From a bacterium (GTDB lineage Bacteria; Chloroflexota; Dormibacteria; Aeolococcales; Bog-877): 50,628 bases of DNA. This document shows positions 28,040 through 37,617 of this stretch, piece after piece. The translations under genes were made by a program, and so were the position numbers. Under the pieces are notes generated by a model, which was given only the letters and a program-made list of their open reading frames with translations, was not told where the DNA came from and made no database searches. Numbering within the stretch: the stretch's first letter is position 1; each line of letters begins with the position of its first letter. Location: assembly GCA_021785655.1 (NCBI GenBank), contig JAJYET010000016.1, forward strand, positions 1 through 50,628. Direction: 5' to 3'.

Positions 28040-28471
28040 ATGAAGAGAACCATGATCCGCTGGCTGGCGACCGGGGCCGTGGCCGCCGCGGCCGCGGGGG
28101 TCGGGGTGACCGCCGTCTCGGCCGCCACCTCCTCACCCTCCTCAACCCCTGGCGCCTCGACGGCGCACCACCGCCACGGCCTCTTTCGCCTTCCCAAGGT
28201 GGCTGGCAAGGTGGTCTCCGACAGCTCGACCGGGGGCGTTGCCGGCAAGGGAGTGCTGGTGATCCAGGAGCCCGACGGCACCCAGGTGACCCTGAACCTC
28301 CTTCCCCGCTCCCACGCCTGGAAGTACCAGGGATCCGGAGTCAAGCCGGTGGCTGAGTCGGCGTCCTCCCTCTCGCCCGGCGAGATCGTCGTGGTCGCCG
28401 GGTGGGGCGTGCACGGCAAGAACCACTGGGCGAGGGCGATCCTCGACCTGGGGTTCCAGGCGGCCGCCTGA
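28040..28471 (+). CDS. Small secreted protein, unknown function
   Basis: A 143-residue exported protein. MKRTMIRWLATGAVAAAAAG and the following GVTAVSAA form a Sec signal peptide with likely cleavage after VSA (about 29). The mature part (about 114 residues) starts with a Ser/Pro linker and has a beta-rich core: GKVVSDSSTGGVAGKGVLVIQ, TQVTLNLLP and LSPGEIVVVAGWG, a small OB-like or SH3-like barrel pattern. AAGGAG lies 11 nt before the ATG. A strong hairpin follows 12 nt after the stop, so it is probably monocistronic. Confidence 0.78.
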   Translation: MKRTMIRWLATGAVAAAAAGVGVTAVSAATSSPSSTPGASTAHHRHGLFRLPKVAGKVVSDSSTGGVAGKGVLVIQEPDGTQVTLNLLPRSHAWKYQGSGVKPVAESASSLSPGEIVVVAGWGVHGKNHWARAILDLGFQAAA

Positions 28472-28483
28472 CCTGATCCTCCC

Positions 28484-28508
28484 CGAGCCGGGGCCAGGCC
28501 CCGGCTCG
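28484..28508 (+). terminator. GC-rich hairpin downstream of the small secreted protein gene
   Basis: CGAGCCGGGGCC (28484-28495), one A, then GGCCCCGGCTCG (28497-28508) form a perfect 12-bp inverted repeat. In practice the loop would open to about 3-5 nt. No T-tract follows, as is common in high-GC bacteria. It lies 12 nt after the stop at 28471. Confidence 0.65.
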
Positions 28509-28614
28509 CCGGGGGGAATCTGGTCGCGCCACGCGACTGCGGGAGGATGAGGGCTGACCGCCTCGGCCGGCGGCAATACTGCCGACTCCCCGTGGGGAAA
28601 TGGAGGTGCAGCCC

Positions 28615-29136
28615 ATGGACCTAATCCACCTCGCCATCGCGCCGTGGGACCTGGCGCTCCGTTCGGTGGTCATCTACCTCGCCCTGACCTTCGCCCTCCG
28701 GCTCTTCGGCAAACGCGAGCTGGGGCAGATGACGATCTTCGACCTGGTGCTGGTGCTCCTGGTGGCCAACGCCGTCCAGCCCGCCATGACCGGGCCGGAC
28801 AGCTCCCTACTGGGGGGTCTGGTGATCATCGCCACCCTCTTCGTCCTCAACCTGGCCCTGGGCCTGGCCCGGGTGAGGGTCAGGTGGCTGGACCACGTGC
28901 TCCGCCCCTCGCCGACGGTGCTGGCAGCCGACGGCGCCTGGAACATGGCGGCGCTGCGGCACGAGGGACTGGACCTTGACGAGGCGGAGATGGCGCTTCG
29001 GGAGCACGGAGTGGACGGAGTCGGCGACTCCCAGCTGGTGGAGATGGAATCGGACGGGAGCATAAGTGTGGTTCCCAAGCAGGTGGTGGGCCGCCAGCGT
29101 CCCAGGCGCAGGGTGAGGGTGGTCCGCCGCCCGTGA
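28615..29136 (+). CDS. DUF421 (YetF/YcaP-like) membrane protein
   Basis: A 173-residue protein with about three transmembrane segments (residues 10-90) and a small cytoplasmic C-terminal domain. LRLFGKRELGQMTIFDLVLVLLVANAVQPAM is the DUF421 signature region; RPSPTVLAADG, EGLDLDEAEMALREHG and MESDGSISVVPK form the conserved C-terminal part. The function of the family is not established. GGAGG at 28602-28606 sits 8 nt before ATG 28615 and decides this start over an ATG five codons earlier. Confidence 0.9.
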   Translation: MDLIHLAIAPWDLALRSVVIYLALTFALRLFGKRELGQMTIFDLVLVLLVANAVQPAMTGPDSSLLGGLVIIATLFVLNLALGLARVRVRWLDHVLRPSPTVLAADGAWNMAALRHEGLDLDEAEMALREHGVDGVGDSQLVEMESDGSISVVPKQVVGRQRPRRRVRVVRRP

Positions 29137-29414
29137 GAGGTCTGTCAGCGGGCCCCCGATGTGCAGACCGCCCTATCGGTCGTTCCCGGCCGGGCACCCG
29201 ATGGTCTACCGGTGCCGCCGTCCCGCCGGAGATGACAGGTGGCGTGCCGGCAGGTGTGCACCGCTGGCTGTCGGCCGCCTGCCGCCAACCAAGGTCCTGA
29301 GGACTTGGCCCCCGAAGGCCCCCGGACGGGGAATTAGACCTGAACCCGGAATGAGGTCTCCATCCCTCGGGAGCGACCCAGACCCATAAGTTCCCGCTGC
29401 TTCGGCCACCTCCT
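29137..29414. other. Intergenic stretch between convergent genes
   Basis: About 280 bp between the DUF421 gene and the hydrolase gene, which converge. I see no supported gene and no strong symmetric hairpin. Confidence 0.45.
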
Positions 29415-30122
29415 TCAGGGCGCGGATTCCAAGAATGATGACACCGCCGCGGCAAGCCTCAGGCCGTGCAAGACCACCAGCGTGATGTGCCCGCCGGGGA
29501 GGTCGACAAGCGAGCTCCCCGGGATCGCCAGCAACTCCTTGGTGGCGCTCGGCGGCACGATGTGGTCTCGCCTGGCCCGGATGATGAGGGTGCTGGCAGT
29601 CACCTTGGCGAGGAGGGGGCGCCCGTCGAACTGGGCGGACGCTCTCCGCTGGGCCTCGAACGCGTAGGTGGGTTGGGCGTCGACCCCGCGCCATAAGGGA
29701 ATCCTGGAGATGACGTCCACCATGAGCCAGCGCCGGGAGAACCGCCGCGTGACCGGCGGCCTGGCAGCGGTGGCGCCGAGGATCAGGCGGTCGACGAGTT
29801 CGGGACGATCTGCCGCCAGCTGGAGGGCGATCTTGCCTCCCATCGAATAGCCCAAGACGTGGGCCCGGGCGATCCCGAGCTCGCGCATCACGCTGGCGAC
29901 GTCGCGGGCCATCTGCCCGATGGAGTAGGGGCCCGCGGGCTTGTCGCTCCGCCCACCCCCTCTCGGGTCGAGCACGAGGACCTGGCGCCGCTCTGCGAGG
30001 GACGGAACCAGGAGGCGGAAGAATCTGGAGTCGGAGCCCAGTCCTGGGATCAGCAGGAGCGGCTCCCCGCTCCCGTGCACCTCGTAGTACAGCCGGATGT
30101 CGCCGGCTTCCGCGTACGGCAT
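29415..30122 (-). CDS. Alpha/beta hydrolase
   Basis: A 235-residue alpha/beta-hydrolase fold enzyme. The nucleophile elbow GYSMGG holds Ser93, the acid is Asp186 in RARRDHIVPP and the base His212 in DLPGGHITLV; the oxyanion region is LLIPGLGSDSRF (about 23-34). LDPRGGGRSDKP is the common lipase/peroxidase-like block of 3-oxoadipate enol-lactonase relatives. The cap region is short. The ATG at 30120-30122 is preceded by AGAGG 5 nt upstream. Substrate unknown. Confidence 0.9.
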   Translation of the reverse strand: MPYAEAGDIRLYYEVHGSGEPLLLIPGLGSDSRFFRLLVPSLAERRQVLVLDPRGGGRSDKPAGPYSIGQMARDVASVMRELGIARAHVLGYSMGGKIALQLAADRPELVDRLILGATAARPPVTRRFSRRWLMVDVISRIPLWRGVDAQPTYAFEAQRRASAQFDGRPLLAKVTASTLIIRARRDHIVPPSATKELLAIPGSSLVDLPGGHITLVVLHGLRLAAAVSSFLESAP

Positions 30123-30325
30123 CGCGACCTCTTTCGACTCAGGATCGGCCCGGCCTACCGGGGGTTGGGGGCCCGAATCTTGCTCACAGTTTCGCGCCCG
30201 AGCCACCTCAGCGGGGCGAAAGGAGGCATGGGGCATCGCCGGCCGGCCGTTGCCCAGCCCCCAGGAGGCGGTGGATCCCATCCACCACCGCGTCCGGTGC
30301 CATCCCTGGGGGTCACCACCGGTGA

Positions 30326-30709
30326 GCTCGGTGCGGGCCAGACGGTGGGCGCAGGGGCCGCGGCTCTGCCGCCGACCGGCTGCGCCACCGGGCCGCCCAC
30401 ATCGCCAACCGCACCTTCGGCGCCAGAGGCTACTGCATCACAGCAGTCGCCGCCATGGGTGCCCGCCCCCACTTCTGCAAGGCCGAGGTCATGGCCTAGG
30501 CCCAGCCGCCGCTCGAGGTCCAGAGGGCTCGGCGCCACCTCGCGGTGATGACCCGGGCGGAGAGAGCCCCCAGGGCCCCTGTGCGACTCTCCTTGGCGCG
30601 GCTCGGTGAGCTGGTCATGCCCCAGGGAATCCGGGAGAAGTCGCAGAATTTGCTGGGCTGGGAGAAAAAGCGCTCCAAATCACCCAGGGTGGCCGTCGTG
30701 GTCGGGTGA
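30326..30709 (+). pseudogene. Decayed reading frame of unknown family
   Basis: One frame stays open from 30326 to TGA 30707-30709 apart from a single TAG at 30497-30499. Both halves show coding-like composition, with third positions mostly G or C: RAAHIANRTFGARGYCITAV and PHFCKAEVMA before the stop, then VRLSLARLGELVMPQGIREK and NLLGWEKKRSKS after it. No start codon or Shine-Dalgarno is evident and a TGA at 30323 closes the 5' side. I read it as the 3' remnant of a gene broken by a nonsense change. I do not recognise the family; a mobile-element gene is one possibility. Confidence 0.4.
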
Positions 30710-30922
30710 CCCTCGATCTCCGGCGAGGGCCAACTTCTGACCACCATCGAGAACCCAGTAGGCAGGATCCGGGGATCGGCCCGGCCAATGCCCTTTGGGC
30801 CGTCCCGGGGGTAGCGCTCTGGCAGCGCCGAGCAGGGCCGCGGCCCGCCCGGCGATGGGGGCGCCGCCGCCGGCCCCGCCGTCAGTGATCACCGGCAGGG
30901 GAGCCCCGCCGTCACCCGACGG

Positions 30923-31063
30923 TCAGAGGACGTGGGGCGAGTGCTGGTCGCTTCGCTCTTCCCTGCCGGCCCTGCGGAAGATCATGACCCAAGCCACCAG
31001 GGAGCCCCCCGCGACCAGGAGGAGCGCGGCCAGGGGAAGCGCCACCTGCATCGCCGTGACCAT
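30923..31063 (-). CDS. Small single-pass membrane protein (46 residues)
   Basis: The ATG at 31061-31063 follows a perfect AAGGAGG Shine-Dalgarno 5 nt upstream. The product MVTAMQVALPLAALLLVAGG continues through SLVAWVMIFRRAG to a hydrophilic C-terminus, so it has one transmembrane helix with a basic cytoplasmic flank. A possible -10 (TACAAT) lies about 20 nt further upstream. It is divergent from the MFS gene starting at 31213. Small subunits of this form often assist larger transporters, but no partner is adjacent on the same strand. Function unknown. Confidence 0.65.
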   Translation of the reverse strand: MVTAMQVALPLAALLLVAGGSLVAWVMIFRRAGREERSDQHSPHVL

Positions 31064-31212
31064 CAGAACCTCCTTGCTCGTACAAGTGTATTGTAGTCCT
31101 TCTGGTGAGCTGATCGATCTTCGCGCGGGCGGCCCGACCGCCCCCATCCCGGTCCCGGCCCTGAGCCGGCGTGGCCCCGTGTGCCGCCACCATCTGTTCA
31201 CAGGAGTCGATC

Positions 31213-32430
31213 TTGAGTTCGCCAGCAGCCCTCGATCCCCGCCGCGCCCGCCTCGCCCTCTGGGGGTTGGCGGGGGCTGCCTTCACGGATGCCCTGGGGG
31301 CGACCATGATCCTCCCCATCCTGCCGCTGTTCCTGCGGCATGGAGGGGCCTCCTATGCCGAGGTGGGGCTGACCACCGCTGCCTTCTGGGGAGCGGGGCT
31401 GGTGGTCGGCTACCCTGTGGGCCGCCTCTCGGACCGCCTGGGCCGCACGCGCCTCCTGGTCGGCAGCGAGCTGCTCTATGCGGCGGCCACGGCCGCCTTC
31501 GCGCTCACCCCGAGTCCGATCGGGTTCATCCTCCTGCGCGCGGTCCAGGGCGCCGCTTCAGGGTCGGCCAACGTCCTCGCCCTTTCCCTGGTGGCGGACA
31601 TCGTGATCCCCGAGCGGCGCGGCCGGGCCTACGGCCTGCTCACCGGGGCCAACATGGCGGGGACCATCGCCGGGCCGATGATCGGCGCCGTCCTCTTCTC
31701 CATCTCGGTGGCGCTGACCTTCCTGGTCTCGGCGGCGGCGGCGGTGCTGGTGTCCGGCATCATCTTGGCGACCGTCCCGGCCGGGAAGCTCGCCCGAAGC
31801 CACGCCCGGGAACCCTCCCAGCCTCGGGCGATCTGGCGGCAGCGAGGACTCCTCGGGATTCTGCTCTCGTCCATGGCGGTCGGGGTGCTGATCGGAATGT
31901 ACGACACCCTGTGGAGCCTGCTGATGCACTCCCGGCACGCCAGCAACTTCGAGATCGGGCTCTCCTTCACCATCTTCGCCCTGCCCTTCACCGTCGGGTC
32001 GTGGCCCGCCGGCTGGCTGGCGGACCACCTGGACAACCGTCGCCTCATCAGGGCGGGCATGGTCTTCGCCGGAGCCTTCGCCGCCACCTATCCGTTCGTG
32101 CCCTCGCCCGTCTGGCTGATCGCCCTGGGGGCCTTCGAAGGGATCTTCACCGTGGTGGGCATGCCCGCCCGGCAGGCGATGCTCTCCCGGCTGGTGCCAG
32201 CGGAGCACATGGGGCGGGCCCAGGGGATGTACAGCTCCTTCCAGGTGGGGGCCTCGGCGCTGGCGGCGATCGGCGCCGGGGCGCTGTTCGGGGTGGCAGC
32301 ACCACTTCCCTTCGTGGGGACGGCGGTGGTCATGGTGGGCACCGCCCTGGTCCTGGTGCCCCTGTGGCGCGGAGTCGACGGGCACCCGCGGGCGGCGCGC
32401 GAGCCGGAGCGGGCTGCCGTGAGCGCCTGA
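31213..32430 (+). CDS. MFS transporter (12-TM)
   Basis: A 405-residue major facilitator protein with about 12 membrane segments. Motif A appears as GRLSDRLGRTRLL (about 66-78) after loop 2-3; GANMAGTIAGPMIGA is the motif-C-like segment in TM5, which indicates an exporter. The start is TTG 31213: AGGAG at 31202-31206 is 6 nt upstream, whereas the GTG at 31171 has no site. A perfect hairpin terminator follows 8 nt after the stop. Substrate unknown; drug or metabolite efflux is most likely. Confidence 0.9.
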   Translation: MSSPAALDPRRARLALWGLAGAAFTDALGATMILPILPLFLRHGGASYAEVGLTTAAFWGAGLVVGYPVGRLSDRLGRTRLLVGSELLYAAATAAFALTPSPIGFILLRAVQGAASGSANVLALSLVADIVIPERRGRAYGLLTGANMAGTIAGPMIGAVLFSISVALTFLVSAAAAVLVSGIILATVPAGKLARSHAREPSQPRAIWRQRGLLGILLSSMAVGVLIGMYDTLWSLLMHSRHASNFEIGLSFTIFALPFTVGSWPAGWLADHLDNRRLIRAGMVFAGAFAATYPFVPSPVWLIALGAFEGIFTVVGMPARQAMLSRLVPAEHMGRAQGMYSSFQVGASALAAIGAGALFGVAAPLPFVGTAVVMVGTALVLVPLWRGVDGHPRAAREPERAAVSA

Positions 32431-32437
32431 GGTGCGA

Positions 32438-32465
32438 GGGCCCGGCGCCGAGTGGCGCCGGGCCC
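32438..32465. terminator. Bidirectional terminator hairpin
   Basis: GGGCCCGGCGCC (32438-32449), loop GAGT, GGCGCCGGGCCC (32454-32465): a perfect 12-bp stem. It sits between the convergent MFS gene (stop 32430) and the acetate transporter gene (stop 32474) and can serve both. Confidence 0.8.
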
Positions 32466-32473
32466 CAATGACG

Positions 32474-33097
32474 TCAGTTGGTGGGCAGGACGACCCGCTT
32501 GAAGCTGGCGTTGGTGACGTCAGCGAACGACGTGTAGAACGCGGCGATCGCGGTCAGAAGACCCACGATGCCACCGAGCTGGGTCCAGCCGTGACCGGGG
32601 GCGTTGTTGGCCCACACCCCGATCGCCAGGATGATGAAGGTCACCGCCAGCAGGAAGAAGACCACCATCACCGCCTTGGTGCCGGCCAGCGAGGCGATGA
32701 ACATGTAGGCGGTGAAAATCCCCCACAGGAACAGGTAGAGGCCGATGATCGGCGAGGCGTCCGCCGGCGTCACGGTCTTGGCCCACACGCCCACCAAGAG
32801 GTAGTAGCTGATCCAGAAGAGGCCATAGGAGCTGAACGCCGTGGCGGCAAAGGTGTTGCCGCGCTTGAACGCCCACATCCCCGCCAGGAGCTGGCCCAGG
32901 CCCCCGTAGGCGGCCGCCATGGGAAGGACCGCCGTGGTCGCGCCGGCGCCGATCATCCCGATGTTGATGAACATGAGCAGCGCGGTAGTCATGCCGAACC
33001 CCGCCAGGCCCAGGGGTGCGGGGTCGGCGATGGTCGGCGTCGCCTCCTGGGTGTGCATCACGGGCGCCGGCCCAGCGGATGGATTGTTAGCAGCCAT
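32474..33097 (-). CDS. satP: Acetate uptake transporter, GPR1/FUN34/YaaH (SatP) family
   Basis: A 207-residue protein with six transmembrane segments that carries acetate and succinate across the membrane with protons. ADPAPLGLAGFGMTTALLM is the family signature (NPAPLGL in most members; here DPAPLGL). GGLGQLLAGMWAFKRGNTF and TAFSSYGLFWISY are the other diagnostic blocks. It lies 59 nt downstream of acs on the same strand with its own GGAGG 12 nt before the ATG in an unusually AT-rich leader. Co-expression with acs makes acetate the likely substrate. Confidence 0.9.
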   Translation of the reverse strand: MAANNPSAGPAPVMHTQEATPTIADPAPLGLAGFGMTTALLMFINIGMIGAGATTAVLPMAAAYGGLGQLLAGMWAFKRGNTFAATAFSSYGLFWISYYLLVGVWAKTVTPADASPIIGLYLFLWGIFTAYMFIASLAGTKAVMVVFFLLAVTFIILAIGVWANNAPGHGWTQLGGIVGLLTAIAAFYTSFADVTNASFKRVVLPTN

Positions 33098-33156
33098 TGA
33101 TTATTTGAACCTCCGTGGGGTTGATCTCGACTGATGGTGCACCGAACTTGCCTTAG

Positions 33157-35121
<1,965 letters not shown>

Positions 35122-35315
35122 ACCACCCTCCTGACTTGCCCACGCGCCTCATCCACCTCCCCGCAGACGGCACCGAGTCGCGCCGGAACGCGGCTCGGGT
35201 GCAGGGTAGCCCCCGCGAGGGGCTGGGAGGCGGCGGTGACGCCGAGCGGTCCGAATCCGCCCCCAAGCGGCAGGAGCTTCGGGGGCAGCGGTTGCGCTCG
35301 GAGGGGCCCCGGCGG

Positions 35316-36512
35316 ATGATTCGCGCCATGCCCTGGCCCGCGCTGGTGGGAATCGAGGCGGTCTTCACCGCTCTGGCGGCGGTTCTGGTGCACCGCCGCC
35401 TCCGGCGTCGCCCCTTCGCCTTCAACACCGCGGAGGAGAGGGCCACCCTGAGAACCCTGGCGTTTGCCACCTCAGCGGTCGCCAGCCTGCGCCAGGGGCT
35501 GGACCGCAAGACTGCGGTCAAGGTGCTGCGCTCACTGGTTCCCCAGTCCGGGGGGATGGCAGCCGCCATCTACGATGCCCGCCAGCTGCTCGCCTACCAG
35601 CCTGCCGCGGGCAGCCGGGCAGACGCCCACACCCGCCATCTCGAGAGGGACTGGGCCGCGTTCCTCTCGGCTCTGGAGTCGGGGCGGCCCCAGATGGTCC
35701 GCCTCCACCCTCAGGAGCCCACCGACTGCCCGCTGCGGGTGGCGGTGGTGGCCCCGATCACCCTCGACGACCATCCGGTGGCAGCCCTCGTCACCTATCA
35801 CGGGGGGGAGCCGAGCCCCGCCCAGCTCCGGGTCACCGCCGACCTGGGAGAGCTGCTGGCCACCCAGCTCAGGCTCCAGCGGGCGGACCAGCAGCAGGCG
35901 GCGCTGGTGCGCTCGGAGCTGCGTGCCCTGCGGGCCCAGATCTCCCCGCACTTCATCTACAACCTGCTTACCACCATCGCCAGCTTCGTGCGCACCGACC
36001 CGGAGCGCTCCCGGGAGCTGCTGGTGGAGTTCGCCGATTTCAGCCGCCGGGCCTTCGCCGGGCCCAGCTCGGAGTTCACGACCCTGGCCGACGAGCTCGT
36101 CTACGTCAACCAGTACCTCAATCTGGAGCAGGCCCGATTCGGGGAGCGGCTCCAGGTGCGCTACCACATCGAGCCCGAGGTCCTGAGCACGGTGGTGCCG
36201 GCCTTATTGATCCAGCCCCTGGTGGAGAACGCCGTCAAGCACGGGATCGAGCAGCGGCGTGGCCGGGGCACCGTCTCCGTGGAGGCGACCGACCAGGACG
36301 ACGAGTGTTGGATCTCCGTGCGGGACGACGGCGAGGGCTTCCCGGGGGGGCTGGAGCTGGCCGAACAGCAGGGGGCGCTGGGGAACATCCACCGGCGCCT
36401 CACCCATGTGTTCGGCCCCGGGCACGGGCTGGAGGTGGTGTCCCGGCCCGGCGAGGGGACCACGGTGACGGTGCGCGTCCCCAAGTACCGCCCCGGGGTC
36501 AAGGCCTCGTGA
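35316..36512 (+). CDS. LytS-type sensor histidine kinase
   Basis: A 398-residue kinase with one N-terminal membrane segment (about 5-25), a GAF-like sensing region (about 50-190) and a His_kinase/HATPase module. The phosphoacceptor is in ISPHFIYNLL (His near 212), the N box is PLVENAVKHGI and the G boxes are DDGEGF and GEGTTV. GGAGGGG 9 nt before ATG 35316 sets the start; the frame extends upstream into the divergent acs gene, which is rejected. It precedes a LytTR regulator and an acetate-type symporter, an arrangement in which the kinase controls the symporter. The signal is unknown. Confidence 0.92.
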   Translation: MIRAMPWPALVGIEAVFTALAAVLVHRRLRRRPFAFNTAEERATLRTLAFATSAVASLRQGLDRKTAVKVLRSLVPQSGGMAAAIYDARQLLAYQPAAGSRADAHTRHLERDWAAFLSALESGRPQMVRLHPQEPTDCPLRVAVVAPITLDDHPVAALVTYHGGEPSPAQLRVTADLGELLATQLRLQRADQQQAALVRSELRALRAQISPHFIYNLLTTIASFVRTDPERSRELLVEFADFSRRAFAGPSSEFTTLADELVYVNQYLNLEQARFGERLQVRYHIEPEVLSTVVPALLIQPLVENAVKHGIEQRRGRGTVSVEATDQDDECWISVRDDGEGFPGGLELAEQQGALGNIHRRLTHVFGPGHGLEVVSRPGEGTTVTVRVPKYRPGVKAS

Positions 36513-36525
36513 GGTGAGTGACCCC

Positions 36526-37266
36526 ATGATGTCGGCCCTCGTGGTCGACGACGAGGCGCCGGCACGCCAGGACCTGGGCTACCTCCTTCGGCGCTCATCC
36601 CGGATCGGGGAGGTGCGGGAGGCGGAGGACACCCCCAACGCCATGGACCTCCTGCGGGCCGCCCCGGCCGACGTGGTCTTCCTGGACATTCAGATGCCCG
36701 ACCTTGACGGCCTGCAGATGGCCCAGCTGCTGAAGTCCCTGCACCCCGAGCCCCAGGTGGTCTTCGTCACCGCCTTCGAGCAGCATGCGGTGGAGGCGTT
36801 CCAGCTGGCCGCCTTCGACTACCTTCTGAAGCCGGTGCGCGCCGACCGGCTGACCCTCACCCTGGAGCGACTGGCCGCGGCGCGGAGCGAGCTGGCCCGC
36901 GGACCCGCCCGTCCGGAGGAGTTGGCGTGGGCCGAGTCCCGGCTGGCGGTGGTCCACCGGGGCCAGACACTCCTCTTGTCGGTGGACGACATCCGGGTAG
37001 GAGAGGTCTCCGGCGACCGGGTGGCGCTGATCACGGCCGAGGGCCGCTACCTGGCTCGGCTCCGCCTCCAGGAGCTGGAGGCGAGGCTCAGCCGGCAAGG
37101 CTTCCTCCGGGTGCACCGCCACTACCTGGTCAACCTCCGCCATGTGACCGCGGTGGAGACCTTCTTCAACAACACCTTCCTCCTGCGGCTGGACGGGGTC
37201 CCAGGGCTGGCGGTCCCGGTCTCCCGCCGCCACGGCCAGCAGCTGCGCTCCGCCCTGGGGCTCTGA
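36526..37266 (+). CDS. LytTR-family response regulator
   Basis: A 246-residue regulator: receiver domain (about 1-120) with phosphoacceptor Asp54 in FLDIQMPD and the acidic pair in VVDDE, then a LytTR DNA-binding domain (about 140-246) with RYLARLRLQELEARL, FLRVHRHYLVNL and PVSRRHGQQLR. It starts 13 nt after the kinase stop; GAGGTGAG precedes ATG 36526, though a GTG four codons earlier is possible. It is the cognate partner of the kinase and probably activates the DUF485-symporter genes directly downstream. Confidence 0.93.
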   Translation: MMSALVVDDEAPARQDLGYLLRRSSRIGEVREAEDTPNAMDLLRAAPADVVFLDIQMPDLDGLQMAQLLKSLHPEPQVVFVTAFEQHAVEAFQLAAFDYLLKPVRADRLTLTLERLAAARSELARGPARPEELAWAESRLAVVHRGQTLLLSVDDIRVGEVSGDRVALITAEGRYLARLRLQELEARLSRQGFLRVHRHYLVNLRHVTAVETFFNNTFLLRLDGVPGLAVPVSRRHGQQLRSALGL

Positions 37267-37284
37267 GTGCGCCCCGGGGACCGT

Positions 37285-37608
37285 ATGGCCTCCACAACGC
37301 CGCCGTCCTCCTCGGGGCTGCGGGAGTTCTCCGAGCAGACGGAGGTCGGGGGCATCTTTCTCCAGGCCCTGATGCGCCGCCAGCTGCGGCTGAGTCTCGG
37401 AGTGGCCGCGGTGTTCTTCGCCTTCCTAGGGGCCCAACCGCTGCTCTCGACGGTGTGGAAGCCGTGGACCAGGTGGGAGGTCTTGGGCGTGCCCGTGACC
37501 TGGGTGGTGCTCGGAGTCCTCTCCTACCCCCTCCTGGTCTGGCTGGGGCGCCACTACGTGCGCCGGGCCGAGGAGGTGGACGAGGAGTTCACCGACCTCC
37601 TGGGCTGA
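37285..37608 (+). CDS. DUF485 membrane protein, symporter accessory subunit
   Basis: A 107-residue protein with two transmembrane segments (LGVAAVFFAFLGAQPLL and VPVTWVVLGVLSYPLLVWL) separated by a short loop, and an acidic tail with RRAEEVDEEF. This is the YjcH/DUF485 plan; such proteins precede acetate symporters in many genomes. The start is uncertain: ATG 37285 has GGGGA 5 nt upstream, and a GTG at 37267 abutting the regulator stop would add six residues. The symporter begins 9 nt after its stop. Confidence 0.85.
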   Translation: MASTTPPSSSGLREFSEQTEVGGIFLQALMRRQLRLSLGVAAVFFAFLGAQPLLSTVWKPWTRWEVLGVPVTWVVLGVLSYPLLVWLGRHYVRRAEEVDEEFTDLLG

Positions 37609-37617
37609 GGCGCCCAG

